From Flavobacteriales bacterium (GTDB lineage: Bacteria > Bacteroidota > Bacteroidia > Flavobacteriales_F > PHOS-HE28), in assembly GCA_020854015.1 (NCBI GenBank), contig JADZGG010000013.1, positions 1-12,760 of the forward strand: DNA of 12,760 bases, given 5' to 3'. A program made the position numbers and the translations under genes. The notes beneath the pieces are model-generated. The model was not told where the DNA came from. It made no database searches and saw only the letters and a program-made list of their open reading frames with translations. Numbering within the stretch: the first letter of the stretch is position 1; the number at the start of each line of letters is the position of its first letter. This document shows, one piece after another, positions 1 through 7,003 of the stretch.

Positions 1-468
1 CGCATCAACCGGGACATCCGTTTCAGCAAGGACAAGACACCCTACAAGCTGAACAGCTCGGCGATCATTTCACCCAGTGGACGCAAGGACCATGGTACGC
101 CTGGCATTTACTTCGAACTAGGGCCCGAGCATGTGGCCATCTACGGTGGTCGCTACCAACCGGAGCCGGACGACCTCCGCATGATACGGGAGCACATCGC
201 CGGCAACCTGAAGAAGTTCAAGACCCTTCGCGAGGACAAGACCTTCGTGAAGCTCTTCGGCACCATCCAAGGCGAGCGGAACAAGGTGCTGCCCGTCGAG
301 CTGAGGGCGGCAGCGGAAAAGGAGCCGCTCTTGTACAACAAGCAGTTCTACTGGACGTCGCACCATCCCGCGAAGCTGGTCACCGATCCCAGGCTGGCGG
401 ATGTCCTCATGGAACATTACCTGGCCATGCGGCCGCTGAACACCTTCCTTGGAGGAACGAGGGGGTAA
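1..468 (+). CDS. DUF2461 family protein, 5'-truncated
   Basis: The reading frame is open from the first base to the TAA at 466-468, giving 155 residues of the C-terminal part of a protein whose start lies outside the window. It fits the DUF2461 (TIGR02453) family, normally a little over 200 aa. The visible match is an RFSKDKTPYK segment near residue 7, a PGIYFEL strand near residue 39, a YGGRYQPEPDDL stretch near residue 45, and a C-terminal FYWTSH segment. The family has no established biochemical function that I know of. A GTG at 133 could be read as a start but is internal, because family similarity continues upstream of it. The gene converges on the YceI-like gene across a hairpin. Family assignment is fairly sure; function is unknown. 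Confidence 0.8.
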   Translation, partial: RINRDIRFSKDKTPYKLNSSAIISPSGRKDHGTPGIYFELGPEHVAIYGGRYQPEPDDLRMIREHIAGNLKKFKTLREDKTFVKLFGTIQGERNKVLPVELRAAAEKEPLLYNKQFYWTSHHPAKLVTDPRLADVLMEHYLAMRPLNTFLGGTRG

Positions 469-471
469 AGC

Positions 472-503
472 AGGAAGCGCCCGCCTTTCGGCGAGCGCTT
501 CCT
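472..503. terminator. bidirectional hairpin terminator between convergent genes
   Basis: AGGAAGCGC (472-480) pairs perfectly with GCGCTTCCT (495-503). After one C/A mismatch the stem continues as CGCC/GGCG (482-485 with 490-493) closing a TTTC loop. The hairpin sits 3 bp past the stop of the DUF2461 gene and 17 bp past the stop of the YceI-like gene, so it can serve both. T-rich tails are weak on both sides (CACTTTC on plus, GCTTTACC on minus). Confidence 0.7.
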
Positions 504-520
504 CACTTTCACCCGAGTTC

Positions 521-1177
521 TTACTGGGCTGTTCCGCTCAGGTTGATCTCAAGTTCAATGTTGTCAGCGAGCACAGCGTCCTTCATGAAGTGCTTCCAGG
601 ACACACCGTACTTCTGGCGGTCGAAAACCAACTTGCCGGTGGCCTTGGCGGTGCCGTTCTCCTCAGTGATCACGATGTCCGTGACCTTCTCCGTGTTCGT
701 CTTACCGCGCACGGTCAGCTCGCCGGTGGCGATGTTGCCTTCCACACTGGTCACCTTGAAGATGGCCGTCGGGAAGCTGTCGGCTTGGAAGAACTCGCCC
801 GTTGCCAAGTGACCGATCAGGGCAGCCTTGGTGCCTTCCTTGGAACCATCAGGCGCGTAATTGCTGTCCAGCGGGGTGATGCCCTTCATGTTCACTTCGA
901 AGGCGCCGGAGACCAGCTGTCCACCCTTGGTGGTGAAGGTGCCATTGTTCAGGCCGATGTTCCCGTAGTGACCGTAAACCTTTGCGCCGGTCACGTTGCC
1001 TGCCCAACGGACAGTGCTGGCGCCAGCATCCACGGTGTAGTTCATTTCCTTGCCAGCAGCGGCAGCAATGCTGTCCGCAACGGCTTTTTCACGTGCAGCG
1101 GCCTGTTCAGCTGCAGAAGGTCCGCAGGACACAAAGATCACGGCTGCAGCGGCAGCGGTCAGTACGGTCAGTTTCAT
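521..1177 (-). CDS. YceI-like domain lipoprotein
   Basis: The 218-aa product belongs to the YceI family, a lipocalin-like beta-barrel that in studied members binds isoprenoid or other apolar lipids in the periplasm. Residues 1-18 look like a lipoprotein signal with Cys18 after IFVS. Residues 19-44 are an Ala/Glu-rich linker. The YceI core runs from about residue 46 (YTVDAGASTVRWAG) through a GAFEVNMKGI strand near 91, the FFQADSFPTAIFKV segment near 129-142, a GELTVRGKT strand, and a C-terminal FDRQKYGVSW. The frame extends upstream to 1234, but the start at 1177 is preferred because it places the signal peptide at the N-terminus. No Shine-Dalgarno site is visible. It appears monocistronic, ending at the hairpin shared with its convergent neighbour. 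The ligand cannot be inferred. Confidence 0.88.
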   Translation of the reverse strand: MKLTVLTAAAAAVIFVSCGPSAAEQAAAREKAVADSIAAAAGKEMNYTVDAGASTVRWAGNVTGAKVYGHYGNIGLNNGTFTTKGGQLVSGAFEVNMKGITPLDSNYAPDGSKEGTKAALIGHLATGEFFQADSFPTAIFKVTSVEGNIATGELTVRGKTNTEKVTDIVITEENGTAKATGKLVFDRQKYGVSWKHFMKDAVLADNIELEINLSGTAQ

Positions 1178-1207
1178 GGGATGTCGAAAGGAGGTTGGTT
1201 GGTGGCG

Positions 1208-1239
1208 CAAAGAAAAGCATAGAAATGATTCCATGGAAA
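1208..1239 (-). promoter_or_regulatory. possible promoter of the YceI-like gene
   Basis: On the minus strand TTTCTTTG (1208-1215) differs by one base from the Bacteroidota -7 consensus TAnnTTTG. A TTTC (1236-1239) lies 20 bp upstream, near the expected -33 TTTG position. The predicted leader would be about 25 nt. This is based on pattern only. Confidence 0.3.
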
Positions 1240-1288
1240 CTAATTCACCGGAATAGTCGCGTATCGTAGGAAACGGTATGATCTCGCC

Positions 1289-2464
1289 CTAGTGGAACCG
1301 CAGTGCGTTCCGGGCCATGCGCCGCAGAAGGGGAGAGGGACGGTAGCGATCCTCGCCGAACTCGGCTTGCAACGTCTCGAGGACGGCAAGCCAATGGGCC
1401 GCGCCTTTCTCGTCGGCCCAAGCCAATAGCCCTTTTGGGTAGTTCACGCCCTTGGTCATGGCCAGGTCGATGTCCTCCTTGGTGGCCACCCCAAGGTGAA
1501 GGGCATCGGCCGCTTCATTGATCAGCATGGCCAAGACGCGTTCCACAATGCGGTCGCCAAGCTCCGGCGCAACGCTCGCCGCTGCGCTTGCGGCAGGCTG
1601 ACCTTTCTCATCATACGTGAAATAGCCACGCCCTGTCTTGCGTCCGAGCCAGCCGGCCTCGACCATGCGCTGTTGCGTGAAGCTGGGGCGGTAGCGCGGC
1701 TCGTAGAAGAAGCTCTCCCAAACGGTGCGCGTGACCGTGAAGTTGATGTCATTGCCGATCAGGTCCATCAGTTCGAAGGGTCCCATCCGGAAGCCTCCGA
1801 AGGTCTTCAACGCATGATCGATGGTGGCCATGTCCGCCACACCCTCCTCGTAAAGCCTGATGCTCTCGCCGTAGTAGGGACGGGCCACGCGATTCACAAT
1901 GAAGCCGGGGGTGTCCTTGCAGGTCACAGGGACCTTTCCCCAATCGGTCATCAGCAGCCGTGCTGCATCACAGGCCCTTGGGTCGGTGGCCACTCCAGGC
2001 ACCACTTCCACAAGCGGCATCAAGGGGGCGGGATTGAAGAAGTGCAGACCCACCACGCGACCAGGTTTCGAACAGGCCGCTGCGATCGCTGTGATGCTCA
2101 GACTGCTGGTGTTGCTGGCGAGCAGGGCATCGGGGCTTAACAAGGCCTCCAATTCCGAGAACACCCTCTTCTTCACCGCCAGGTCCTCGACGATCGCCTC
2201 GATCACCAAGCCGCACCCGGCTAAAGCCTTGATATCCGTGGCCGGGGTTATCCTGTCGCCGATGGCCTTCGCTTTGGTCGTATCGAGCTTTCCCTTTTCC
2301 ACCAGCTTGTCCAGCGTGCGCTGTAGTCCGGCGACGGCCTTGTCCACCGCTTCTTTGCGCGTATCGAACAGCACGGTCGGGTGACCTGCCTGCGCGGCCA
2401 CTTGCGCGATACCGCTGCCCATTGTACCGGCACCGATAACGCCGACGATCATCTTGTCGCTCAT
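1289..2464 (-). CDS. 3-hydroxyacyl-CoA dehydrogenase (PaaH/3-hydroxybutyryl-CoA dehydrogenase type)
   Basis: This 391-aa soluble enzyme should oxidise (3S)-3-hydroxyacyl-CoA to 3-ketoacyl-CoA with NAD+, in fatty-acid or phenylacetate-type beta-oxidation or 3-hydroxybutyryl-CoA metabolism. The N-terminal Rossmann fold carries GAGTMG (residues 11-16). Ser120 (in NTSS), His141 (in HFFNP), Glu153 (in LVEVV) and Asn191 (in FIVNR) match the catalytic set of short-chain hydroxyacyl-CoA dehydrogenases with identical spacing. The first C-terminal 3HCDH domain spans about 186-285. A second, shorter 3HCDH-like domain follows at about 302-390 with NEAADALHLGVAT and GVNYPKG, giving the two-domain layout seen in PaaH-type enzymes. 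The start is the first ATG, with MSDKM directly before the Rossmann strand. It looks monocistronic. Chain-length preference cannot be read from sequence, so no symbol is given. Confidence 0.92.
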   Translation of the reverse strand: MSDKMIVGVIGAGTMGSGIAQVAAQAGHPTVLFDTRKEAVDKAVAGLQRTLDKLVEKGKLDTTKAKAIGDRITPATDIKALAGCGLVIEAIVEDLAVKKRVFSELEALLSPDALLASNTSSLSITAIAAACSKPGRVVGLHFFNPAPLMPLVEVVPGVATDPRACDAARLLMTDWGKVPVTCKDTPGFIVNRVARPYYGESIRLYEEGVADMATIDHALKTFGGFRMGPFELMDLIGNDINFTVTRTVWESFFYEPRYRPSFTQQRMVEAGWLGRKTGRGYFTYDEKGQPAASAAASVAPELGDRIVERVLAMLINEAADALHLGVATKEDIDLAMTKGVNYPKGLLAWADEKGAAHWLAVLETLQAEFGEDRYRPSPLLRRMARNALRFH

Positions 2465-2469
2465 GTGGT

Positions 2470-2477
2470 CAAAGATC
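2470..2477 (-). promoter_or_regulatory. possible promoter -7 element of the hydroxyacyl-CoA dehydrogenase gene
   Basis: The minus strand reads GATCTTTG, one mismatch from TAnnTTTG, only 5 nt before the ATG. If used, the transcript would be leaderless or nearly so. The upstream terminator hairpin of the META-domain gene occupies the region where a -33 element would lie. Confidence 0.3.
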
Positions 2478-2490
2478 GGCGGCAGGAAAT

Positions 2491-2517
2491 GAAAAACCCC
2501 GGAACAGGTCCGGGGTT
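2491..2517 (-). terminator. intrinsic terminator of the dnaN-META unit
   Basis: Read on the minus strand, AACCCCGGA (2517-2509) pairs with TCCGGGGTT (2503-2495) around a 5-nt loop, and the transcript continues into a T run (TTTTTC, 2496-2491). It starts 24 bp after the stop of the META-domain lipoprotein gene. The 9-bp GC-rich stem and adjoining T run make this the clearest rho-independent terminator in the window. Confidence 0.88.
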
Positions 2518-2540
2518 CTTCAAGTGTCTTGGTGATCGCC

Positions 2541-2969
2541 TCAATTTCCGCCGGTGAACGACGCCAGCTCGGTGCCGTCCTTCATCAGCTTCAGCAGGCC
2601 CTTGTCCAGCTTGAAGCTGTTGGCCTCGCGAAGGGCGCCCATGAAGCCGTCCTCGATCTTCTGTGTGCTTTCGCAGAACTTCTTCGTGCTGCCCACACCG
2701 GGGAAGCCGATGGTGCTACCGTCCAGGTTGAACTGCCCCATGAGGTTGTTACAGCCTCCGAAGCCGGAGAGTGACTTGTCTGCGGCCAGCTGGATCCACG
2801 GGTTCTGGGCGCCTGCAGGAAGTTGGAGCGCTTGTCCGGCAACGGACTGCAGCATCCACTTCTTGTCCAACACATCCGTCATGCTCATGGCACCGCTCTT
2901 GTCGGCGCACTTACTGGCGCAAAGCATAAGGCCGAGGGCCAGGGCCACCAAGGGAAATCTCGTACGCAT
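2541..2969 (-). CDS. META-domain (HslJ-like) lipoprotein
   Basis: The 142-aa product has a hydrophobic N-terminus (residues 1-17 or 1-21) with Cys17 and Cys21 as candidate lipidation sites, followed by one META domain of about 105 residues. Features of that domain are KKWMLQSV near residue 36, SGFGGCNNLMGQF at 68-80, a second cysteine at 99 in KKFCEST, and a terminal GLLKLMKDG strand. META-domain proteins such as E. coli HslJ are small envelope proteins linked in some species to heat or novobiocin tolerance; the molecular role is unknown. Its ATG overlaps the dnaN stop by 1 nt (TGATG), so it is probably translated by coupling to dnaN and ends at the terminator just downstream. The family call is firm; the role is not. 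Confidence 0.85.
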   Translation of the reverse strand: MRTRFPLVALALGLMLCASKCADKSGAMSMTDVLDKKWMLQSVAGQALQLPAGAQNPWIQLAADKSLSGFGGCNNLMGQFNLDGSTIGFPGVGSTKKFCESTQKIEDGFMGALREANSFKLDKGLLKLMKDGTELASFTGGN

Positions 2970-4090
2970 CAGCTGTTCAGCATCACGGGCATCACCAGCA
3001 TCAGCACGTCCTCACCGACCTCACCGGCCTCACCGGGAAGCAGGATGCCGGCGCGGTTGGGCGCGCTCATCTCCAAAACCACCTGCTCGCAGTTCAGGTT
3101 GTTCAGCATGTCCATCAGGAAGCGGCTGTTGAAACCGATGGTCATGTCCTCACCCTCGTATGTGCAGGTGAGCTTCTCGTTGGCCTCGTTGCTGAAGTCC
3201 AGGTCCTCGGCGCTCACGATCAGCTGACTGCCATTGATGCTGAGACGCACCTGGTGGGTGGTCTTGTTGCTGAAGATGGCCACACGACGGATCGAGCTGA
3301 GGAAGGTCGCTCGGTCGATGGTGAGCTTGTTCGGGTTCTTCTTCGGGATCACCGCCTCGTAATTGGGGTACTTGCCATCGATGAGGCGGCACACCATGAG
3401 GATGTTGTCGAAGGTGAACGAAGCGTTGTTCTCGTTGTAGGCCACGCTGACCTCGGCGTTGGTCCCCCCGAGGTTGTTCTTGAGCAGGTTCAAGGGTTTC
3501 TTGGGGACGATGAAGCTGGCGGGCTTGTCGGCCTTTACGTCGGTGCGCTTGTAGCGGACGAGCTTGTGGGCGTCCGTGGCCACGAAGTTCACGCTGTCCT
3601 CACCGAGCTCGAAGAAGATCCCGCTCATCACAGGGCGCAGGTCGTCGTTGCCCGTTGCGAAGATGCTCTTGTTGATGGCCGTGGCCAAGGTGCCAGCAGG
3701 CAGGACGAAGGTGCTCGGTGATTCGAGGACAGGGCTCTTGGGGAACTCCGCGCCGCTGAAGCCGGTCATCTTGTACTTGCCCTGGTCGCTGATCAGCTCC
3801 ACCCCGTGGTGCTTGCCGTCAATGCTGAAGGTGAGGGGTTGCTCGGGGAACGCTTTCAACGTGTCGAGGAGCAGGCGGGCAGGGATGGCTACACTGCCCT
3901 TGTCCTTCGCCTCCACGGCCATGGTCGCTGTGATGGTGGTCTCCAGGTCGCTGGCGGTCACCGTGAGCTGTTTGCCGTCGATCTCGAACAGGAAGTTGTC
4001 GAGGATGGGGAGGGTGTTGCTGCTGGCGAGCACGCCTTGCAGCGTCTGCAGCTGCTTCAACAGCGCCGTACTGGACACAATGAACTTCAT
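2969..4090 (-). CDS. dnaN: DNA polymerase III beta subunit (sliding clamp)
   Basis: The 373-aa product is the ring-shaped processivity clamp that tethers DNA polymerase III and many repair proteins to DNA. Length and layout (three clamp subdomains) match the family. The N-terminus MKFIVSSTALLKQLQTLQG and the following NTLPILDNFLFEI are typical of Bacteroidota clamps. Other family features are FPKSPVLE in the first third, RPVMSGIFFEL before mid-protein, the DGKYPNYEAVIP segment near residue 250, and the C-terminal LMLVMPVML. The frame extends 12 codons upstream to an ATG at 4126, but family similarity begins at the ATG at 4090. The gene has its own upstream region with a TATCTTTG element and DnaA-box-like sites, and it is coupled at its 3' end to a META-domain lipoprotein gene. 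No dnaA gene is visible in the window. Confidence 0.97.
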   Translation of the reverse strand: MKFIVSSTALLKQLQTLQGVLASSNTLPILDNFLFEIDGKQLTVTASDLETTITATMAVEAKDKGSVAIPARLLLDTLKAFPEQPLTFSIDGKHHGVELISDQGKYKMTGFSGAEFPKSPVLESPSTFVLPAGTLATAINKSIFATGNDDLRPVMSGIFFELGEDSVNFVATDAHKLVRYKRTDVKADKPASFIVPKKPLNLLKNNLGGTNAEVSVAYNENNASFTFDNILMVCRLIDGKYPNYEAVIPKKNPNKLTIDRATFLSSIRRVAIFSNKTTHQVRLSINGSQLIVSAEDLDFSNEANEKLTCTYEGEDMTIGFNSRFLMDMLNNLNCEQVVLEMSAPNRAGILLPGEAGEVGEDVLMLVMPVMLNS

Positions 4091-4160
4091 CGTTGCGGTC
4101 TTTTCCTTGGTTGCTACCGTTTCCATCTCAATGTCTCGCCAGGTCGTTTTCCAGCGCGCC

Positions 4161-4168
4161 CAAAGATA
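4161..4168 (-). promoter_or_regulatory. dnaN promoter -7 element
   Basis: The minus strand reads TATCTTTG, an exact match to the Bacteroidota TAnnTTTG element, 70 bp before the chosen dnaN start. No TTTG is found at the expected -33 distance; that stretch is taken by a GC palindrome. The leader would be about 60-65 nt. Confidence 0.5.
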
Positions 4169-4173
4169 GCCCG

Positions 4174-4185
4174 GCCCCTAGGGGC
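4174..4185. repeat. 12-bp perfect palindrome upstream of dnaN
   Basis: GCCCCTAGGGGC is its own reverse complement and lies 5 bp upstream of the TATCTTTG element, in the spacer between the -7 and -33 regions. It could be an operator for a dimeric regulator. It could also form a short hairpin (GCCC, CTAG loop, GGGC) acting as a weak terminator for the DUF4340 gene that ends at 4242. Confidence 0.5.
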
Positions 4186-4197
4186 GTTCCGGCCCAC

Positions 4198-4226
4198 TTA
4201 TCAACACGGAAGCGGCTTTTTCCACA
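4198..4226 (+). promoter_or_regulatory. two DnaA-box-like 9-mers upstream of dnaN
   Basis: TTATCAACA (4198-4206) differs by one base from the canonical DnaA box TTATCCACA. TTTTCCACA (4218-4226) fits the relaxed consensus TTWTNCACA. Both have the same orientation and their starts are exactly 20 bp apart, about two helical turns. They lie 30-60 bp upstream of the putative dnaN promoter. This is pattern evidence only. Confidence 0.35.
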
Positions 4227-4241
4227 GTGCGGCCGCCCCGG

Positions 4242-5255
4242 TCAGCGCGCTACCAGCAGCTGGATCGGCAAGGTGATCCGGTCGAAGTGCATGCGTTGGA
4301 CCACCACCAAGCACGTGTCGTCGAGCAGGGCCCATTCACGGTCCGTGTCCTCGATCAGGAGCTTGCCTTCCATATCGCGTTCTTCCTTGTAGGGCGCCTT
4401 CTTCCAGAACGGGATACGCTGGACCGCTCCGTCCGCTTTGGCGATCTCTAGAATGTGGGATGGTGTGCTGGCCAGCACGGAATCGCGTTCGGCCTTGCTG
4501 ATCTTCCGTTCAAAATACTCGAAATGCTGGTCGCGCAAGGTGAGCATCACATCCTTCACCGCAGAACTGTCCATGGCCAAAGCCACCTTGTCGTTGGTCA
4601 ACAGGCCCAGGCCGTTGCCTCCGTCATAGGTCACCGTCCAGCCCTCGGCGGGGCGCGCGTTGTTGGTCATGGTCACGCGCCGGATAACGCTCAGGTCCGG
4701 ATAGTCGAGCACCTCGGTGTTCCGCCAATCGTCGATGCCCGTGTGGAAGCGTGTGGTGAGGAATCCGGAAAAGCCGCTCATGGCCATTACGAAGGGCACG
4801 CTGCTCTTGCCTTTGCCGGGGATCTCCAACAGCATGTAGGTCCCATAGTGGTCCTGCGTAGCATGTCCCACGTACCAGATCTTGGCCGGCGCGTCGTCGC
4901 CCATGTAGATCTCCACCTTCTTGGCCGCGCTGCTCATCACCTTCAGCACGTTGGCCTCGGAAGCCTTCGGCACCGGCGTGCGCACCTCCACACGCAGGAA
5001 GGTCTTCAGCAACAGCTGGACGTTCTTCGGGTTGGCCGGCATGCCGTTCACCGTCCAGGTGCCGGGGCCGGTGCGCTTCAGGTCGGCCGTATGCCCGTTC
5101 ATCTCGGCGATGAAGATCCGGTCCACCGCGCTTGTATCCGCCACGGCAAAGTCCGTGAGGGGGCCACTAAGAGTGCTGCCCCTGCTTGAGCGATAGAGCC
5201 AGAAAGCCACACCGGCGAGCAACAGGAAGAGCGCGAGGAGCAGGCGGCGGTTCAT
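4242..5255 (-). CDS. DUF4340 domain-containing membrane-anchored protein
   Basis: The 337-aa product starts MNRRLLLALFLLLAGVAFWLY, a single N-terminal membrane segment (about residues 4-21), and the rest is a soluble, presumably extracytoplasmic, domain. Features near the N-terminus (FAVADTSAVDRIFIAEMNG, then GTWTVNG) and a later DWRNTEVLDYPDLSVIRRV fit DUF4340, a family often encoded next to GldG-like ABC auxiliary proteins. The frame extends upstream to 5363, but that part lies inside gldG. The ATG at 5255 overlaps the gldG stop by 1 nt (TGATG) and puts the membrane helix first. Context suggests it works with the GldF/GldG transporter. No catalytic motif is apparent. The family name is inferred from domain style and position, so moderately sure. 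Confidence 0.75.
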   Translation of the reverse strand: MNRRLLLALFLLLAGVAFWLYRSSRGSTLSGPLTDFAVADTSAVDRIFIAEMNGHTADLKRTGPGTWTVNGMPANPKNVQLLLKTFLRVEVRTPVPKASEANVLKVMSSAAKKVEIYMGDDAPAKIWYVGHATQDHYGTYMLLEIPGKGKSSVPFVMAMSGFSGFLTTRFHTGIDDWRNTEVLDYPDLSVIRRVTMTNNARPAEGWTVTYDGGNGLGLLTNDKVALAMDSSAVKDVMLTLRDQHFEYFERKISKAERDSVLASTPSHILEIAKADGAVQRIPFWKKAPYKEERDMEGKLLIEDTDREWALLDDTCLVVVQRMHFDRITLPIQLLVAR

Positions 5256-7003
5256 CAGGGCTGCGGGATGACAGTGGCGTAGCGGCGACGCCGATACAGG
5301 TGGAAGAGGAAACCTGCCAGCATGCTGATCAGGATCGGTCCGGCGATGTTGATCACCTGCCATTTCGTACGTTCAGCCTCGGTCCGCTCCACATCCAGCG
5401 TGCGCAGGGTGATCACGCGCGAACGGATGCTGATGAGGCCTTGGTCGTCCAGCAGATAGTTCAGGGCGTTCACGAAGAACTCCCGGTTACCATAGACCTT
5501 GGTGCCCGCATAGCGGTCGAAGCCCAACGGGAAATACATGCCCTTTTCAGGGTCCACGCGGTTCTCAATGGCATCACCATCACTGATCACCACCATGGCG
5601 GTCGGACGGCTCCACTCGCGATAGCCCACTTCCGGTCGTGAGGTGAACGCCACGTCCAACTTATCCGTGAAAGCGCTCCGGTACTTCCCTTCGCTCAGCA
5701 CGGCAAGCCAACGGTCCGGCGTGTTCGTTTTGTCGAAGGGCGGCGGATGGTCTACGATGCCAAGTGAGATGCGTGCAGGATTCTTGAGCACCCAGGTGTA
5801 AGGCGAGCTGGTAAGCAGAACGGTCTTGGCAGCGCTGTCGGTACCGATGGTGTCGATGCTGCTGGGAAAGCGCAGGTGCACCGGGTCGATGTTGTTGACG
5901 ATGGGATGCCCGCTGCGAGGGATCACAATGGGCTCGTAGGGGAAGGGGAACCGCTCCAGTTTACGTTGGTTGCCGAAGGGCGTGGTGTACAGTTCGATGG
6001 GCGCGCATTGCTGGTCAAGCACCACGTCGGTGTTGATGCGAACACCGTAGGCGAAGAGCAGATCGGTAAGCCCAAGCTCGTACGGTGTGGCGATGCTGTA
6101 CTGGTTCACACGCAAGCTGTCCAGGTGGGCGTTCATCGCGTCCACGCACCAGAGCACCTTGCCCCCGTTCATCACGAACTGATCGATAACGAACAGGTCG
6201 CGGTCGCTGAAGAGGCTGTCAGGTTTGGCGATGATCAGCGCTTCGTAACGGTTGGTGCGGTAGCGGCCACCTTCCACCTTGTCGCTCAGGGCGTCGATGC
6301 GATCGTTGATGCTCACCCGGCTCACGGTGTACTGCTCGCCGAGCACGTTGGCGATGTCCTGTACCAGCGGCGCGGGCGATTCTCCATGGCCTTCCAGAAA
6401 GGCGATGCGCGGCTTGTTCGCATTGGTGACCTGGCGGATAGCGTTGCTGAACTCGTACTCCAGGTTGTTCACCGAACGGTTCACCATGTCCGCATCGGGC
6501 GTGCGCAGCTGGGTCTTCAGCAGTTGCAACGGGTGGCTCTTGCCCTTGTAGGTGAGCACGGCGCCTGGGAAGACGATGAGCTCGCTCTGGCCGCTCTTCT
6601 CCTTGGTGCGTATGCTGGTGTACTGCAGGCCCTGCTCCGTCAGGTTCTTGTAGACCTCCAAACGCGTCTTCTCGTCGGGGCTCGCGCTCGGGTCGCTGAA
6701 TTCGTATTGGATGTTCGCGTCGTTCACTGCGCGCATCTCGTCCAGCAGCTCGCGGGTGCTCTGTTCCAAGCGACGCATGTCGGCAGGAAGCTCGCCATGC
6801 AGGTAGACCTTCACGAACACGACATCATCCAGCTTGCCGATCAGTTCCTTGGTGGCCGGCGTCAGGGTGTAACGCTTCTCGCTCGTCAGGTCGGCGCGCA
6901 GGCGAACGAAGGAGCTGATGAAAAGCACAAGCACCACGATGCCCAGGCCAATGCCCAGATCGAGCAGGTCCTTCCCTCGGTTGGTGCGGGTTCTTGCACT
7001 CAT
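5255..7003 (-). CDS. gldG: gliding motility-associated ABC transporter auxiliary protein GldG
   Basis: The 582-aa product matches GldG, the extracytoplasmic auxiliary subunit of the GldA-GldF-GldG ABC complex linked to gliding motility in Bacteroidota. A membrane segment at about 13-33 is followed by RLRADLTSEKRYTLTPATKELI, the hallmark N-terminus of the ABC_transp_aux/GldG family. Then comes VKVYLHGELPADMRRLEQSTRELLDEM, an IAFLEGHGESP segment and a GGKVLWCVDAMNAHLDSL segment. A C-terminal membrane helix (about 553-572) ends in a basic FHLYRRRRYA tail. Length is as expected. The start is the ATG at 7003, which overlaps the upstream small membrane protein gene by 4 nt (ATGA). Its 3' end overlaps the DUF4340 gene. 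No ATPase subunit (gldA) is encoded in the window. Confidence 0.93.
   Translation of the reverse strand: MSARTRTNRGKDLLDLGIGLGIVVLVLFISSFVRLRADLTSEKRYTLTPATKELIGKLDDVVFVKVYLHGELPADMRRLEQSTRELLDEMRAVNDANIQYEFSDPSASPDEKTRLEVYKNLTEQGLQYTSIRTKEKSGQSELIVFPGAVLTYKGKSHPLQLLKTQLRTPDADMVNRSVNNLEYEFSNAIRQVTNANKPRIAFLEGHGESPAPLVQDIANVLGEQYTVSRVSINDRIDALSDKVEGGRYRTNRYEALIIAKPDSLFSDRDLFVIDQFVMNGGKVLWCVDAMNAHLDSLRVNQYSIATPYELGLTDLLFAYGVRINTDVVLDQQCAPIELYTTPFGNQRKLERFPFPYEPIVIPRSGHPIVNNIDPVHLRFPSSIDTIGTDSAAKTVLLTSSPYTWVLKNPARISLGIVDHPPPFDKTNTPDRWLAVLSEGKYRSAFTDKLDVAFTSRPEVGYREWSRPTAMVVISDGDAIENRVDPEKGMYFPLGFDRYAGTKVYGNREFFVNALNYLLDDQGLISIRSRVITLRTLDVERTEAERTKWQVINIAGPILISMLAGFLFHLYRRRRYATVIPQP

Noticed and set aside
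449..1222. 257-aa plus-strand open frame opposite the YceI-like gene
   Set aside because: It is antisense to a well-supported gene, has no recognisable domain and crosses the terminator hairpin; long antisense frames are expected in GC-rich coding DNA.
4150..4230. Chromosomal replication origin at the dnaN upstream region
   Set aside because: Only two imperfect DnaA boxes are present, there is no AT-rich unwinding region, and dnaA is not adjacent; promoter control of dnaN is the simpler reading.
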